From Mortierella sp. BCC40632 (taxonomy: Eukaryota; Mortierellomycota; Mortierellomycetes; Mortierellales; Mortierellaceae), in the NCBI GenBank assembly GCA_011634665.1, contig WAEK01000010.1, positions 1,329,001 to 1,393,000 of the forward strand: a stretch of 64,000 nt of DNA, given 5' to 3'. Of this stretch, positions 12,656 to 24,975 are shown in pieces; positions within the stretch are counted from its first letter, which is position 1, and every line of letters starts with the position of its first letter. A program made the translations under genes and the position numbers. The notes under the pieces were generated by a model that saw only the letters and a list, made by a program, of their open reading frames with translations, ran no database searches and was not told the origin of the DNA.

Positions 12656-14624
12656 CTAAACGTTGCTGGAACTTTCGTGGCTGGAATCACCATTTTCGCT
12701 GCTGGCGGAGCGAGTTCCAGCTCTTCGCCAGAGTCGATTCTCAACTTGATCGAACCATTGGTCCACAAACCGTTTGGGAATCACAATGAGCAATAATGCA
12801 ACGATGGCAAAGGCGCAACAGATGTATTGCCAGAGATTGCCGACAACGCTATAGATTGTCCGAACATGCTCATGCAATGGGATATCGACCGTGAACGTAC
12901 CCGTACCAAGGTTATTCTTGTATCCGTACAACTGACGGTAAGGGTCGTAGACGGTCGATGGTGCCCAGGAACCACATCGGAAGAGCGTGAATCCTTGTTC
13001 TACCACTCGATAGGACTGCATGTAGGCCTCCAGACGGCCGATCGAACCTAGTCATGTTCACAAATAAATGAGCCGTTTAGAAGAAGAAAAACTGAGTTCG
13101 GGACACATGCCAGCCGAATGATTTCTTCCTTACCCCATGTCCAACTTGGTTGAAGCATCAGGTCCACACGTTTGGTACCAGCCTGCGCAATAAAATTAGG
13201 GAAATCCATATCAAAGCAGATCGACCCCCCTACACGTCCTAAGCGGTCCGTTTCGACCACAGGCAAAATCTGGGGTCCAGCCTCGACCGTGGTCTCAACC
13301 ATGGCTACAGGATTGGCCTTTTGGTACTCGAATAGGAGTTGACCATTCGGTCCAAAAAGCGTAAACATGTTCTTTGTCTCGAACGTGTGTGTACTCAGAG
13401 ACTCTGAATAGGTGACTCCTAGGTAGATCCCATAAGTTGTGGAAATGTTTCGAGCCGTGGCCCAAAAGTCCTCCTTCTTCTTAGGATCCTCAATATCGAT
13501 CAACCCTTCACTCCACATGACAATCTCGGATCCCTCCTTTGCCAAGGCTACAGTCTGATTCAGGTATGTTGACATGTCAACGAATGCCTCACCACCGATC
13601 ACACACCCTCCCTTGACTGTCGGCGCGATCGTGTCTCGCAAAGGTTGCATAAAGAACGAGCCCGTTCCGTTCCAGAAACGCATAGACCCATAAATGTACA
13701 CAAATGTAAAAACAAACAAAAAGGTTGGCGTAGGTGAGAACAAAAGTCGGCGACACAACCGCAGTGTGGGCGCCCAGGACGAGCCCTGGAGACCTGAATT
13801 TGTGGTCGAGGTCGAGGTCGAGGCTCCGATTCTGCTCCAATACTTCGAGTCCTCCTCCGAATAAGTCTCGTACCGCACGTACCGAGTCCAGGAACGGTGG
13901 ATAATCACAGCAGCCCACACCTAATCGGAGAGAAAAAAAAATTAAGGAGGTCAAGGCGAAGAAAAAGAATGTGCAATGCGATAAACATTAGTTTTCGGGA
14001 ACAAAATCCATCTTTCAATCTCTCCTCCTTCTTCCTCCCCCTTTCCCCTTTTCTCTTGCTTACCACCAAGAACTCAATGCCTGCAATGCCTGCAACAGAT
14101 GCCCATTGTACAATGGGTTCGATTTGCATTTGCGTATATGCCACGGATCCATAAGAACCGATCGGACTGACTGCATATACAATCGTAAAGAGCGCTACCC
14201 AAACAGCAGGAGCGACCAAGGTGGCCAGAAGCGCCCAAGCACCATTCTGAAACCGCTCCTGAGGTAGGAACCTACGTTGCCAGGCAATATGGACCCAGAA
14301 AGGAATCACACCGATAATGGCAATGCCCAAGCCGATTAGGAAAGGGGCAGCCATGAGTGAATTGTCCCAGGTATCTTGTTGAAGCATGCCCGAGTACGCG
14401 ATCCCTGTGCCGACCGTAATGCAGAGAATCATGTAGATGTTGGGTAGAACAACGGCCCAAGACCAAGGACCGAGTCGGTCAAGATAACCCAGGGTGAGAG
14501 CCAGGCCGATATAGGGTGCTGGGGCGATATTTAGCAAACCAGGGCCGAACATGGTGCAGACGAGTACGACGAGTGGTATAAGAACGGTGCCCACGGAGGG
14601 GACCGAGATGAACTCGCTGAGCAT
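12656..14624 (-). CDS. Membrane carbon-nitrogen hydrolase, apolipoprotein N-acyltransferase-like
   Basis: Exons 14624..14064, 13920..13134 and 13047..12656 give 579 residues in phase. The first 187 residues are several hydrophobic helices; a further helix lies near residue 255 and another near the C-terminus (the CCAFAIVALLLIVI segment). Between them is a nitrilase-fold domain with the expected triad: Glu in MWSEGL (near 330), Lys in FEYQKANP (near 390) and Cys in GGSICFDMDF (near 425). Helices, then nitrilase domain, then a final helix is the layout of bacterial Lnt, which acylates lipoproteins in the membrane. Fungi lack the bacterial lipoprotein system, so the substrate here is unknown. 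The ATG at 14624 was chosen because it begins the hydrophobic region; an in-frame low-complexity extension exists upstream to 14906. The family is well supported, the reaction is not. Confidence 0.8.
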
Positions 14625-15494
14625 TATGATGTGAATGCGAAATAGGAATGAGAACTGTTGGTGGCAAGGAGACAGATGGCACGAGAATGAATGAACAAGA
14701 TGAGGCGGAATGAAAGTGAACAAACAAACAAACAAGCAGAAAAAAAGTCGGGGAAGAAGAAAAGAAAAAGAAGGAGAGAAGAGAGTCCCTGGGGGAACAC
14801 ACTCTGCTGAAGATGCAAAAAAAAAAAAATAGACACGCGGACTTGGGCTCTGCTGCCAGAACAAGAAACAGCAACCCAAAGGTCGGAAGAGGAATGCCAA
14901 ACACAAAGAACCTACTACAAAAGATACCTGTCAGCCGGATAGACAGGTGCGGACTAGACAGTAACGTGAGAGTGGAAGAAAGAGTAGGGAGCGAGGCGAT
15001 CGAATATGAGAGGAGAGAAATCGTCGCCAAGGCTGACGAACGCCTTTATACACGGAGCGGCCACTGCTCCGCCCTTCTCGTTCTACTGCCATTTGGGTTC
15101 CAGCAAGGAGGAGGGGGGAGGGGCGCTCGCGGAGGGAGGGGAGTGGATCACATCTCGGTTCCTAAGCCGAGCATAGCCAATGCCTATCTCGTTCTCCCAA
15201 ATGACCCAATACCCACTCTCCATCACCAGTGACCACCACTAAGAGAACCATTTGTCGCCACACACTCTTGAGCCACCTTGCTCGTCTGTAGTAGACACCA
15301 AGACCAGTAAGAACGGAGCAGGGATCTCTATTTTAAACAAGGGAAGGACCTGGCTGTGAAGCTAAGCTGCGACAGCCAGCAGATGGAAGAGACAGAAATG
15401 AGAGATGTGGCGCGCGAGGAGGTGAACCGAGGATAGGCAAACAAGACCGACTCATTGCTCAGTCCCGACGAAAAATCCTTGGAAGGAGTCGGCA

Positions 15495-15527
<33 letters not shown>

Positions 15528-15800
15528 CGCGCGCTAAACATCCAAAAACGCGTTTCAGAAGCCGCGATACACTTGTTTTCCGCTTTTTATTGAATCTAGC
15601 TTCTCTTGCTCTTTGCCAAGCTCTTCTTTACTTCATGTTTGGAACTACTTTTCACAGCTCGAACTACCTGTCGAGTAGCGAACTCCGACCAGATTCAACT
15701 GAAAGAGACAGAGAGAGAGAGAGAGGCAGCCAAAAAAAAAAAAAAAAAAAAAAAAAAAGGTGCTCTCATTCAGTAAGCCTCTTTCCGGCAATGACTAATT
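14625..15800. other. Intergenic region upstream of the hydrolase gene
   Basis: No convincing gene. It probably contains the 5' leader and promoter of the minus-strand hydrolase. Poly-A runs at 15494-15512 and 15731-15758 and a short GA tract near 15711 are the only notable features. An open frame at 15455-15835 is lysine-rich low complexity and is not called. Confidence 0.5.
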
Positions 15801-18430
15801 TCTCCCTTTCCGCTGAACGACACCTTTCAAGGTAAGAAAGACACCCGACAATGGTAAAATTACTCCGGAGTGTGCTCATCTTAACATCTATCGGATGCTA
15901 TCAACTATATTCACCATCTGTTTGGGACCACTCAACAGTAGTGCAGTGGGTTGAATGACTCCAGACAGAGTGCCTTTCGATTGGAGAGAAGAGGAGTCGC
16001 CCTGCGTTTTATCCACTCCGTGGCTAAAATTGTTTGTCTCTTTGAATTGTCGGATATCAACACTCTTCTTTCTCCCTCCCTCCCCTCCCATATTCGCAGA
16101 CCTCTTCCAATCCACACTTTTGTCTCTCTGGCTCCTTCTTGGATACTTATGGCCAATAGACCAATATGACAAGTAGATCTTTCACAGGCTCGTTTACGGA
16201 TTTTCCATCTTTGGTCTGGTGAACATCATGCTATACACTCAAGTTCATCCAGCCCCTTATTACTGTGACAGTATTGCGCCGTAAAGACCTCCCTTTCTTT
16301 CTTTCTTTCCCTCTTTGTCTTTTTCTCTCTTTCTCTCTTTTTCTCTTTCTTTTTGCTTGCGACCTTGGAGATTCTGGCAAATGGGCTCCCCTTCTCTTTC
16401 GCATAATTACAGGAATACAAAGTGACCGTTTAGGTCCTCTGGAGACGAGCCCTAGTGTGATCATTAGTCGGGCTACCATTGGCAGGAGAAGCAGTCATAG
16501 TGCAACCCCAAGCCTCTCCTCTTTGACCTGGGGAAGGAGAGCAAAGCCGCGTGGATGCAAGTGGTGTTAGGATAATTTGCCTGCGATATCCACTTGCTTG
16601 TACCTTGGTCCGAATTTATGCTCTAACTCTCACTGGGTGTCATATCTCGAAAGAATCTCTCCTTCTTGCACCCTCGCGTTCACAACTGCCTCTTCCTCTC
16701 ATTCAAAAGTACTACTCATGATCTCAACCACTAAACAATATTGAGGTCTTCTGGCTAACTTGGATTGGATCAAGGATACCTTGAATGATATTCGAAGAGG
16801 GAAGTATCCGTTCAAGAATGTCTCTCGACAATCCCCAACCATTGCTTCTGCCTATGCACCTCCTGTTGATCCAAAGTCTTCTTACCAGAGCCTAAAGTGG
16901 CATACGAATTGTACCCTCAAGGCTATTTTCTTTCTTTTTCTCTTTTCTTTTCTTTTCTTTCTGGCACGCCCATCTGTTTTCTGTTAATGAGGAGAACAAG
17001 CTGGACCAAACAACTGCACAAACATCTGTGCAACGAAGTGTAAAAAGCACATGCTCGCTTTGACTCGTTACGATTCATTCCGAGCTGGATAAGAGAAGGA
17101 CAAACCTGACTCCTCAACACTATTCTTGGCATAGACAAAAAGAGGAGGGCTCGAATGTCTTTTTGTGTATGCATTGAAAGATCTCAACATCCAGAAGTCG
17201 AAACAAAAAATCGGGTGTTTTGTCTAAATTTTTGGTTTACCTTGACTGAGGACTATCATGATACAGGAAAACAGAGTAGCTCTCCAGGTCTCAAGAAAGA
17301 GTGAAGAATGAGAGATTGAACACACAAGCACACAAACACACTCTCTCAGACACACATACACCACGGTGGCGTACATACTATGTTGAAAAAGAATAGTGAA
17401 CAAACAAACAACCAAACAACCAAACAACCAAACAAACACGCACACACAAAGAGTACTTTGGGATGCATATTGAGACAAGGACTTGGGATTAACAGAGAAA
17501 GGAATGGTTCTGGAAGGCGTCGACATACATCCCACATAAAAGATTCGCACTTGTGGAGAAGGAAGACAAAGGCTGTGGAGATTTAAAGGGGGTCGACTGG
17601 AAAGAATGAGGCTTCAGTCCCTACGCACCCATTCCACTATTTCTAAAAAAAAAAAAAAAAAAATAGACTGATTTGGCCATGAAAAAGTTGCGTTCAACTT
17701 CAAATATCAGATAAAACAATCTGCTACCCTGATTTATTCACTCCTCGAGTCAACTTGAGTGGATTTTATTTCTGAAATAAATCAAAACAGACTGACTTGG
17801 CCATGGAAGAGTCGCGTTCAACTTCAAATATCAGATAAAACAATCCGCTACCCTGATTTATTCACTCCTCGAGTCAACTTGAGTGGAGTTTATTTCTAGA
17901 TGCCTGTTATGAGTTTTGTTCTCTAGTCAGGGGATTTTTCAATAGCGAAAAGCCACTTGCCTGTAAAAATGATTGTGTTGACTGCCAAAGGTGGTGGATC
18001 ACCTCTTGGTGTCGTGTAAAAGAGAGCGAGCAAACTGTTAACACCTCACAACTGCTGAGGGTTATTCTTCTGCACGGTCCTGCAAGGGGTATGCGAATAT
18101 CGGTAGTATCATCTCTCCTCCGTCTCAGAAATTGTTGGTGAGCCTCATCAGGTCAGGTTGAGCGGTTGACACAAAGAGCTGCATGACCACGAGTTTTAGT
18201 CTAATCGAGTTCATCCCTCTGTTCATCCCCCACTGCCTATTCCCCAATCCTCTTCAGAGTTGCGACACCCTAGAATGTGGCTCCAGAGTTGAAGCACCTG
18301 AGAGTAGTCGTGCTAAAAAAAAGTAAAAAAATAAAAAAATAAAATAAAAACAAAAATCAGGACCCCACTATCTAAAAGTCTCATACACCCCTCCAAGAAA
18401 TAAGAGCAATGGCCTTTTCAATCCTAGAAC
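15801..18430. repeat. Spacer unit A of the ML-gene tandem array
   Basis: First copy of a long spacer repeated before ML genes 1-4. It opens with a block at about 15805-15990 that recurs near 19490, 22840 and 26095/26370. From about 16201 to 17200 it matches 19879 to 20890 almost base for base at a constant offset of 3,678. It then carries a CA/CAAA-rich stretch, a private 124-base duplication (17665-17905) and a segment (18050-18310) resembling a retrotransposon tail. No intact gene is seen. Confidence 0.75.
17665..17905. repeat. Two-copy direct repeat, period about 124 bases
   Basis: A segment starting AGACTGATTTGGCCATG at 17665 recurs at 17789 with a few substitutions. Each copy contains a Xho-like CTCGAG core flanked by CACTC/GAGTG arms that could fold into a hairpin. 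The repeat is absent at the matching place in spacer units B and C. Confidence 0.7.
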
Positions 18431-18620
18431 GCTCACCTGGCTTTCACAAGCCAAAAGAGAGAGTAAAAGATATGCAGAACACAAATAATAGCCAGGATGT
18501 GTGCAACATCAGGTACACTGTCAGCCTTAGACTCTGCGTTGACATGAATGGTTGACACTATCAATGCTCTCCGAGTTGAAGAGAGGATTGCCAAACACCA
18601 TCTTTGACAACGAGAAGTTG

Positions 18621-18628
18621 TATAAAAA
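18621..18628 (+). promoter_or_regulatory. TATA box of ML gene 1
   Basis: TATAAAAA lies 99 bases before the start codon, inside a promoter block (about 18490-18720) that is nearly the same in front of ML genes 2 and 3 and recognisable before gene 4. Confidence 0.65.
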
Positions 18629-18719
18629 GAGCTCGATTTTAAACCTGCGTCAGCCGTTGTTACCCTATCCTCTTTCAGCACATTCACTCCACTGCCTCTT
18701 CCACCTTCAATTTCTCACC

Positions 18720-19178
18720 ATGAAATTCATTGCCGCCTTGGCTGCCTTTGCCTTCGCCGCTGTTGCTATCGCTCAGCAGCCCACCTTTACTAACTGCGCT
18801 ACCGGCTACACCGACATGGATGTCACCGCATTTACAATCAACCCCTACCCCGTTTGCGTTGGAAAGCAGGTCTGCGCTGAGGCCACTGGTACCTTGAAGA
18901 ACGAAGTCATCGAAGGTGGCACGTTCTCGATCATCGGTCGCTACTTTGGCCTTGTCGTCTACACTGACGACTATGACCTCTGCACCTTGCTCGGCCAGCA
19001 GACCCCCCCTCTTCCCTGCCCCGTCCCCACCACCCAGAACTCGATCAAGGCCTGCTTCACCTACAAATCCGATGCCCCTACTGGTATCCCCGTCAAACTC
19101 ACATTCGAGGCCATCAACGGCAGTGGCGAGGTCCTCTTCTGCCAACAGGCCGCTGAAACCTTTGCCACCACTTGTTAA
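18720..19178 (+). CDS. Secreted ML-domain (NPC2-like) protein, array copy 1
   Basis: 152 residues, one exon. Residues 1-19 form a signal peptide (hydrophobic Ala/Phe core, cleavage expected before QQ). The rest is one ML domain, the fold of NPC2, MD-2 and fungal phosphatidylglycerol/phosphatidylinositol transfer proteins, which hold a lipid or sterol in a beta-sandwich. Supporting motifs are INPYPVCVGK, a GTLKN turn, GRYFGLVVYTDDYDLC, a CPVP motif and an EAINGSGEVLFC C-terminal strand. Eight cysteines sit at 26, 46, 52, 88, 100, 112, 141 and 152, enough for four disulphides. NGS near 133 is a possible N-glycosylation site. The ATG at 18720 directly begins the signal peptide; an in-frame upstream ATG would place the signal internally. 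The fold is convincing; the lipid ligand cannot be read from sequence. Confidence 0.85.
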   Translation: MKFIAALAAFAFAAVAIAQQPTFTNCATGYTDMDVTAFTINPYPVCVGKQVCAEATGTLKNEVIEGGTFSIIGRYFGLVVYTDDYDLCTLLGQQTPPLPCPVPTTQNSIKACFTYKSDAPTGIPVKLTFEAINGSGEVLFCQQAAETFATTC

Positions 19179-19489
19179 AGAGGTTCATCTCATGAAGAGG
19201 AGAAAAGGATGAGGGAGAGGGGAAGGAGGGGAAAACAGAAGTTTTGCTTCTCTCTTACTTCTTCTCTTCACGGCTTTTACAGTACAATAAAAAAAAAAGC
19301 GCGCGCATCCGACCTTGGAGTGTTCGGACTATCAAAGACACGCATGTGTGGATCAATGAGAATAGGAGAATGTCCATTTAAAAAAATGCTTGGCGGAAAT
19401 TAAAGATTATGTAGACCTCTAGTCAACTGTTTGTTCTCCTCTTCATTTTCCAACCGTCTCCTGGATATTCCAGCAGTGATTCACTTATC

Positions 19490-21653
19490 TCTTGCGCTGA
19501 ATGACACCTTTCAAGGTAAGAAAGACACCCAACAATGGGAAAACTACTCTGGGGTGTGCTCATCTTAACATCTATCGGATGCTATCAACTATTCTGTTTG
19601 GAACCACTCGGTAGTAGTGCAGTGGGTTGAGTGACTCCAGACAGAGTGCCTTTCGATTGGAGAGAGGAGGGACTGCTCTGCATTTTTTCCATTTCGCGGC
19701 TAAAATCGTTGGATATCTACATACACTCTTCCCCCCCTCCCCCCGCCTCCACGTTCACATATCCTTCTCAATCCATACCTTTGTCTCTCTGGCTCCATCT
19801 TGGATACTTATGGCCTGTAGACCCTTATGGCCTGTAGACCTTTATGGCCAGTAGATCTTTCGCAGGACCATTTATGAGATTTCCATCTTTGGTCTGGTGA
19901 ACATCATGCTATACACTCAAGTTCATCCAGCCCCTTATTACTGTGACAGTATTGCGCCGTAAAGACCTCCCTTTCTTTCTTTCTTTCCCTCTTTGTCTTT
20001 TTCTCTCTTTCTCTCTTTTTCTCTTTCTTTTTGCTTGCGACCTTGGAGATTCTGGCAAATGGGCTCCCCTTCTCTTTCGCATAATTACAGGAATACAAAG
20101 TGACCGTTTAGGTCCTCTGGAGACGAGCCCTAGTGTGATCATTAGTCGGGCTACCATTGGCAGGAGAAGCAGTCATAGTGCAACCCCAAGCCTCTCCTCT
20201 TTGACCTGGGGAAGGAGAGCAAAGCCGCGTGGATGCAAGTGGTGTTAGGATAATTTGCCTGCGATATCCACTTGCTTGTACCTTGGTCCGAATTTATGCT
20301 CTAACTCTCACTGGGTGTCATATCTTGAGAGAATCTCTTCTTCTTGTACCCTCGGGTTCACAACTGCCTCTTCCTCTCATTCAAAAGTACCACTCATGAT
20401 CTCAACCACTGAACTATATTGAGGTCTTCTGGCTAACTTGGATTGGGTCAAGGATACCTTGAATGATATTCGAAGAGGGAAGTATCCGTTCAAGAATGTC
20501 TCTCGACAATCCCCAACCATTGCTTCTGCCTATGCACCTCCTGTTGATCCAAAGTCTTCTTACCAGAGCCTAAAGTGGCATACGAATTGTACCCTCAAGG
20601 CTATTTTCTTTCTTTTTCTCTTTTCTTTTCTTTTCTTTCTGGCACGCCCATCTGTTTTCTGTTAATGAGGAGAACAAGCTGGACCAAACAACTGCACAAA
20701 CATCTGTGCAACGAAGTGTAAAAAGCACATGCTCGCTTTGACTCGTTACGATTCATTCCGAGCTGGATAAGAGAAGGACAAACCTGACTCCTCAACACTA
20801 TTCTTGGCATAGACAAAAAGAGGAGGGCTCGAATGCCTTTTTTTTGTATGCATTGAAAGATCTCAACATCCAGAAGTTGAAACAAAAAATCGGATGTTTT
20901 GTCTAAACCTTTGGTTTACCTTGACTGAGGATTATCAAGTAAGGCTTGAATAGGGGAAACAGAGTGGCTCTCCAAGTTTCAAGAAAGAGTGAAAGTGAGA
21001 GAGTGAACACACAGGCACACAGACACACTCAGACACATACGCATCCACCACGGTGGCGTACATACTATGTTGAAAAAGAATAGTGAACAAACAAACAAAC
21101 AAACAAATAAACAGACAGACAGACAGACAGACAGCCATACACAAAGAGCACTTTGGAATAGATTTGAGGCAAGGGATTGGGATCAACTGAGAAAGAGATG
21201 GTCCTGGAAGGCGTCGGGACGCATCTTACACAAAAGATACGCACTTGTGGAGAAGGAAGACAAAGGCTGTGGAGATTTGAAGCGGGTTAACTGGAAAGAA
21301 TGAACAAAAGAGATGATTTGACCCGCTTCGGTCCCTACACGCTCATTCCACAAAGAGAAAGGAGTGAGCAAACTGCTTTCTACACCTCACAACTGCTGAG
21401 GATTATTCTTCTGTACGATCCTGCAAGATGTATGCGAATGTCAGTAGTATCATCTCTCCTCCGTCTCAGAAATTGTTGGCGAGCCTCATCAGGTCAGGTT
21501 GAGCGGTTGACACAAAGAGCTGCATGACCACGAGTTTTAGTCTAATCGAGTTCATCCCCCTGACCATCTCCACTGCCTATGCTCCAATCCTCTTCAGGGT
21601 TGCAATGTCCTGGAATGTAGCTCCATGGTCGAAGCACCTAAGAGTAGTCATGC

Positions 21654-21703
<50 letters not shown>

Positions 21704-21850
21704 AAGTAAAATTTAAAAGTCAAGTAGAACCCATTATCAAGGAGTCTCCTACACCCCTCTAGCAAATAAAACAATCGTCTTTTCAGTTTTCGAACGCTTA
21801 TTTAACCTTCAATAGTCAAAAGAGAGAGTATAAGATATGCAGAGCACAAA
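19490..21850. repeat. Spacer unit B of the ML-gene tandem array
   Basis: Second spacer copy. Positions 19879-20890 are almost identical to unit A, while 21180-21660 are almost identical to unit C (24455-24930), so the unit is a mosaic. It includes CAAA and CAGA microsatellites (21085-21132), a retrotransposon-tail-like stretch (21390-21655) and a poly-A tract (21654-21698). No intact gene. Confidence 0.75.
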
Positions 21851-21985
21851 TAATGGCCAGGATGTGTGCAACATCAGGTACATTGTCAGCCTTGGACTCT
21901 GCATTGACTGGAATGGTTGACACTTTCAATGCTCTCCGAGTTGAAGAGAGGATTGCCAAACACCATCTTTGACAATGAGAATTTG

Positions 21986-21993
21986 TATAAAAA
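21986..21993 (+). promoter_or_regulatory. TATA box of ML gene 2
   Basis: TATAAAAA sits 99 bases before the ATG, the same spacing as gene 1, within the shared promoter block from about 21830. Confidence 0.65.
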
Positions 21994-22084
21994 GAGCCAG
22001 ATCATATGCATGCGTTAGCCATCGTCGCTCCATTCTCTTTCAACACATCCGCGCCACATCCTCCTCCACCTTCAATTTCTAGTC

Positions 22085-22543
22085 ATGAAGTTCATTCTCG
22101 CCTTGGCTACCTTTGCCTTCGCTGCTGTTGTCAACGCTCAGCAGCCCTCTTCGACCGACTGCGCCACAGGCTACACCGACATGGACGTTGAAAGCTTCGC
22201 AATCGTCCCTTACCCCATCTGTGCTGGAAAGATGTTCTGTATTGAGGCAGCTGGTGTCTTGAAGAACGAGATCATCGAGGGCGGTACGCTCTCCATCGTC
22301 GGTCGCTACTTCGGCCATGTCGTCTACAGTGACGATTATGACCTCTGCACCTTGTTCAGCCAGCAGACCCCCCCTCTCCCCTGCCCCGTCCCCACCACCC
22401 AGAGCGCGATCAAGGCCTGCTTCACCGCCAAGCCCGATATCCCCATCGGTATCCCCATCTTATTCACATTCGAGGCCATCAACGGCAGTGGCGAGGTCCT
22501 CTTCTGCCGAAAGGTCACCGATGCCTATGCCTACAATTGCTAA
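22085..22543 (+). CDS. Secreted ML-domain (NPC2-like) protein, array copy 2
   Basis: 152 residues, single exon, same layout as copy 1: 19-residue signal peptide, then one ML domain. All eight family cysteines are present, including the DLC and CPVP pair. It is the most divergent of the normal copies: the PYPICAGKMFCIEAAG segment, the FGHVVYSDDYDLC segment and an Ile-Pro-rich IPIGIPILF stretch all differ from copy 1. These positions line the expected lipid pocket and its mouth, so ligand preference may differ; that is inference. The spacer just upstream is nearly identical to its neighbours, so the coding changes stand out. The ATG follows a conserved leader. Confidence 0.85.
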   Translation: MKFILALATFAFAAVVNAQQPSSTDCATGYTDMDVESFAIVPYPICAGKMFCIEAAGVLKNEIIEGGTLSIVGRYFGHVVYSDDYDLCTLFSQQTPPLPCPVPTTQSAIKACFTAKPDIPIGIPILFTFEAINGSGEVLFCRKVTDAYAYNC

Positions 22544-22651
22544 AGTGATTCGTTTCAAGAAGAGGTGAAAAGAAGGAGAGGAGAAGGCGAGAGGGGAGTA
22601 TGGAAGATTTACTTTTCTCAGAATTATCCCTTTCGCATCTTTTTCGAGAAG

Positions 22652-22686
<35 letters not shown>

Positions 22687-22839
22687 ACGCGAGTATCCAA
22701 CCTCTAAAGAACAAGTACAAGAATCAATGAAAAAATAGGAAAATGTCGATTTAAAAGAAAATACAACCCTCGAGTCCATTGTTTGTCCTTCTCTCCATTT
22801 TCCAATCCGCATCCTAGACAATCCAACAATGATTAACTT

Positions 22840-24375
22840 CTCCCCTGTGCTGAGCATTGCCCTTAGAGGAACGAAAAGTACTCTGTACTCCTCCGGAATG
22901 CCCTTGTTAACGTCTATCGAATACTATCAACTACATTCACCATCTGTTTGGAACCACTCAGTAGTAGTGCAGTGGGCTGAATGACTCCAGATAGAGTACC
23001 TTTCGATTGGAGAGAGGAGGGACTGCTCTGCATTTTTTCAGTTTCGCGGCTAAAATTGTCGGATATCTACACTCTTCTCTCCCCCCCTCTCCATGTTCAC
23101 ATATCCTCCTTAATCCATACCTTTGTCTCTCTGCTTCCTTCCTGGGTGTTTATGTCTATAAACCTTTTCGGCCAGTAGATCTCTCACAGGACCATTTATG
23201 AGATTTTCATCTTTAGTCTGGTGAACATCATGCAATACACTCAAGTTCATCCAGTCCCTTATTACTGTGACAGTATTGCACCGTAGAGATTTCTCTCTCT
23301 CTCTTTCTTTTCTCCTTCTCTCTCCATCTTCCTTTTGGTTGTGACTATGAAGACTATGGTAAATGGAACCCCTTTTCTCTTTCTCTGACATTGTGCTTAA
23401 TTACAGAAATACAAAGTGACCGTTTAGGTCCTCTGGAGACGAGCCCTAGTGTGATCACTAGTCGGGCTACCATTGGCAGGAGAAGCAGTCATAGTGCAAC
23501 CCCAAGCCTCTCCTCTTTGACCTGGGGAAGGAGAGCAAAGCTGCGTGGATGCAGGTGGTGTTAGGATAATGTGCCTGCGATATCCACTTGCTTGTACCTT
23601 GGTTCGAATTTATGCTCTAACTCTCACTGGGTGTCATATCTCGAAAGAATCTCTCCTTCTTGCACCCTCGCGTTCACAACTGCCTCTTCCTCTCATTCAA
23701 AAGTACTACTCATGATCTCAACCACTAAACAATATTGAGGTCTTCTGGCTAACTTGGATTGGATCAAGGATACCTTGAATGGTATTCGAAGAGGGAAGTA
23801 TCCGTTCAAGAATGTCTCTCGACAATCCCCAACCATTGCTTCTGCCTATGCACCTCCTGTTGATCCAAAGTCTTCTTACCAGAGCCTAAAGAGGCATACG
23901 AATTGTACCCTCGAGGCTATTTTCTTTCTTTTTCTCTTTTCTTTTCTTTTCTTTCTGGCACGCCCATCTGTTTTCTGTTAATGAGGAGAACAAGCTGGAC
24001 CAAACAACTGCACAAACATCTGCGCAACGAAGTGTAAAAAGCACATGCTCGCTTTGACTCGTTACGATTCATTCCGAGCAGGATAAGAGAAGGACAAACC
24101 TGACTCCTCAACATAATTCTTGGCATTGACAAAAAGAGGAGGGCTTGAATGTCTTTTTTTTTGTATGCATTGAAAGATCTCAACATCCAGAAGTTGAAAC
24201 AAAAAATCGGATGTTTTGTCTAAACCTTTGGTGTACCTTGACTGGGGACTATTATGACACAGGAAAACAGAGTACCGTAGTTCTCCAGGTTTCAAGATAG
24301 AATGCGTGTGTGTGAACACACATACACAGATGGTGGCGAACATGCTCTGTTGAAAATAGAAAAGCGAACAAACAA

Positions 24376-24407
<32 letters not shown>

Positions 24408-24925
24408 CCATACACAAAGAGCACTTTGGAATAGATTTGAGGCAAGGGATTGGGATCAACTGAGAAAGAGATGGTCCTGGAAGGCGTCGGGACGCATCTT
24501 ACACAAAAGATACGCACTTGTGGAGAAGGAAGACAAAGGCTGTGGAGATTTGAAGCGGGTTAACTGGAAAGAATGAACAAAAGAGATGATTTGACCCGCT
24601 TCGGTCCCTACACGCTCATTCCACAAAGAGAAAGGAGTGAGCAAACTGCTTTCTACACCTCACAACTGCTGAGGATTATTCTTCTGTACGATCCTGCAAG
24701 ATGTATGCGAATGTCAGTAGTATCATCTCTCCTCCGTCTCAGAAATTGTTGGCGAGCCTCATCAGGTCAGGTTGAGCGGTTGACACAAAGAGCTGCATGA
24801 CCACGAGTTTTAGTCTAATCGAGTTCATCCCCTGACCATCTCCACTGCCTATGCTCCAATCCTCTTCAGGGTTGCAATGTCCTGGAATGTAGCTCCATGG
24901 TCGAAGCACCTAAGAGTAGTCATGC

Positions 24926-24975
<50 letters not shown>

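Noticed and set aside
14640..14906. Upstream in-frame extension of the Lnt-like protein
   Set aside because: It consists of Phe/Ser/Leu low complexity from a CT-rich leader; the ATG at 14624 begins the family-like helices.
16226..20157. Lysine/arginine-rich minus-strand frames repeated at 16226 and 19904
   Set aside because: They are the reverse complement of CT-rich microsatellite DNA and have no folded character; repeated only because the spacers are repeated.
16760..23981. Nearly identical 75-residue frames at 16760, 20438 and 23754 inside the spacers, looking like a repeated small gene
   Set aside because: Their C-terminal half is a pyrimidine tract, no splice or start context supports them, and the homologous DNA in unit D (near 27110-27240) has lost the frame. 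The similarity follows from spacer duplication.
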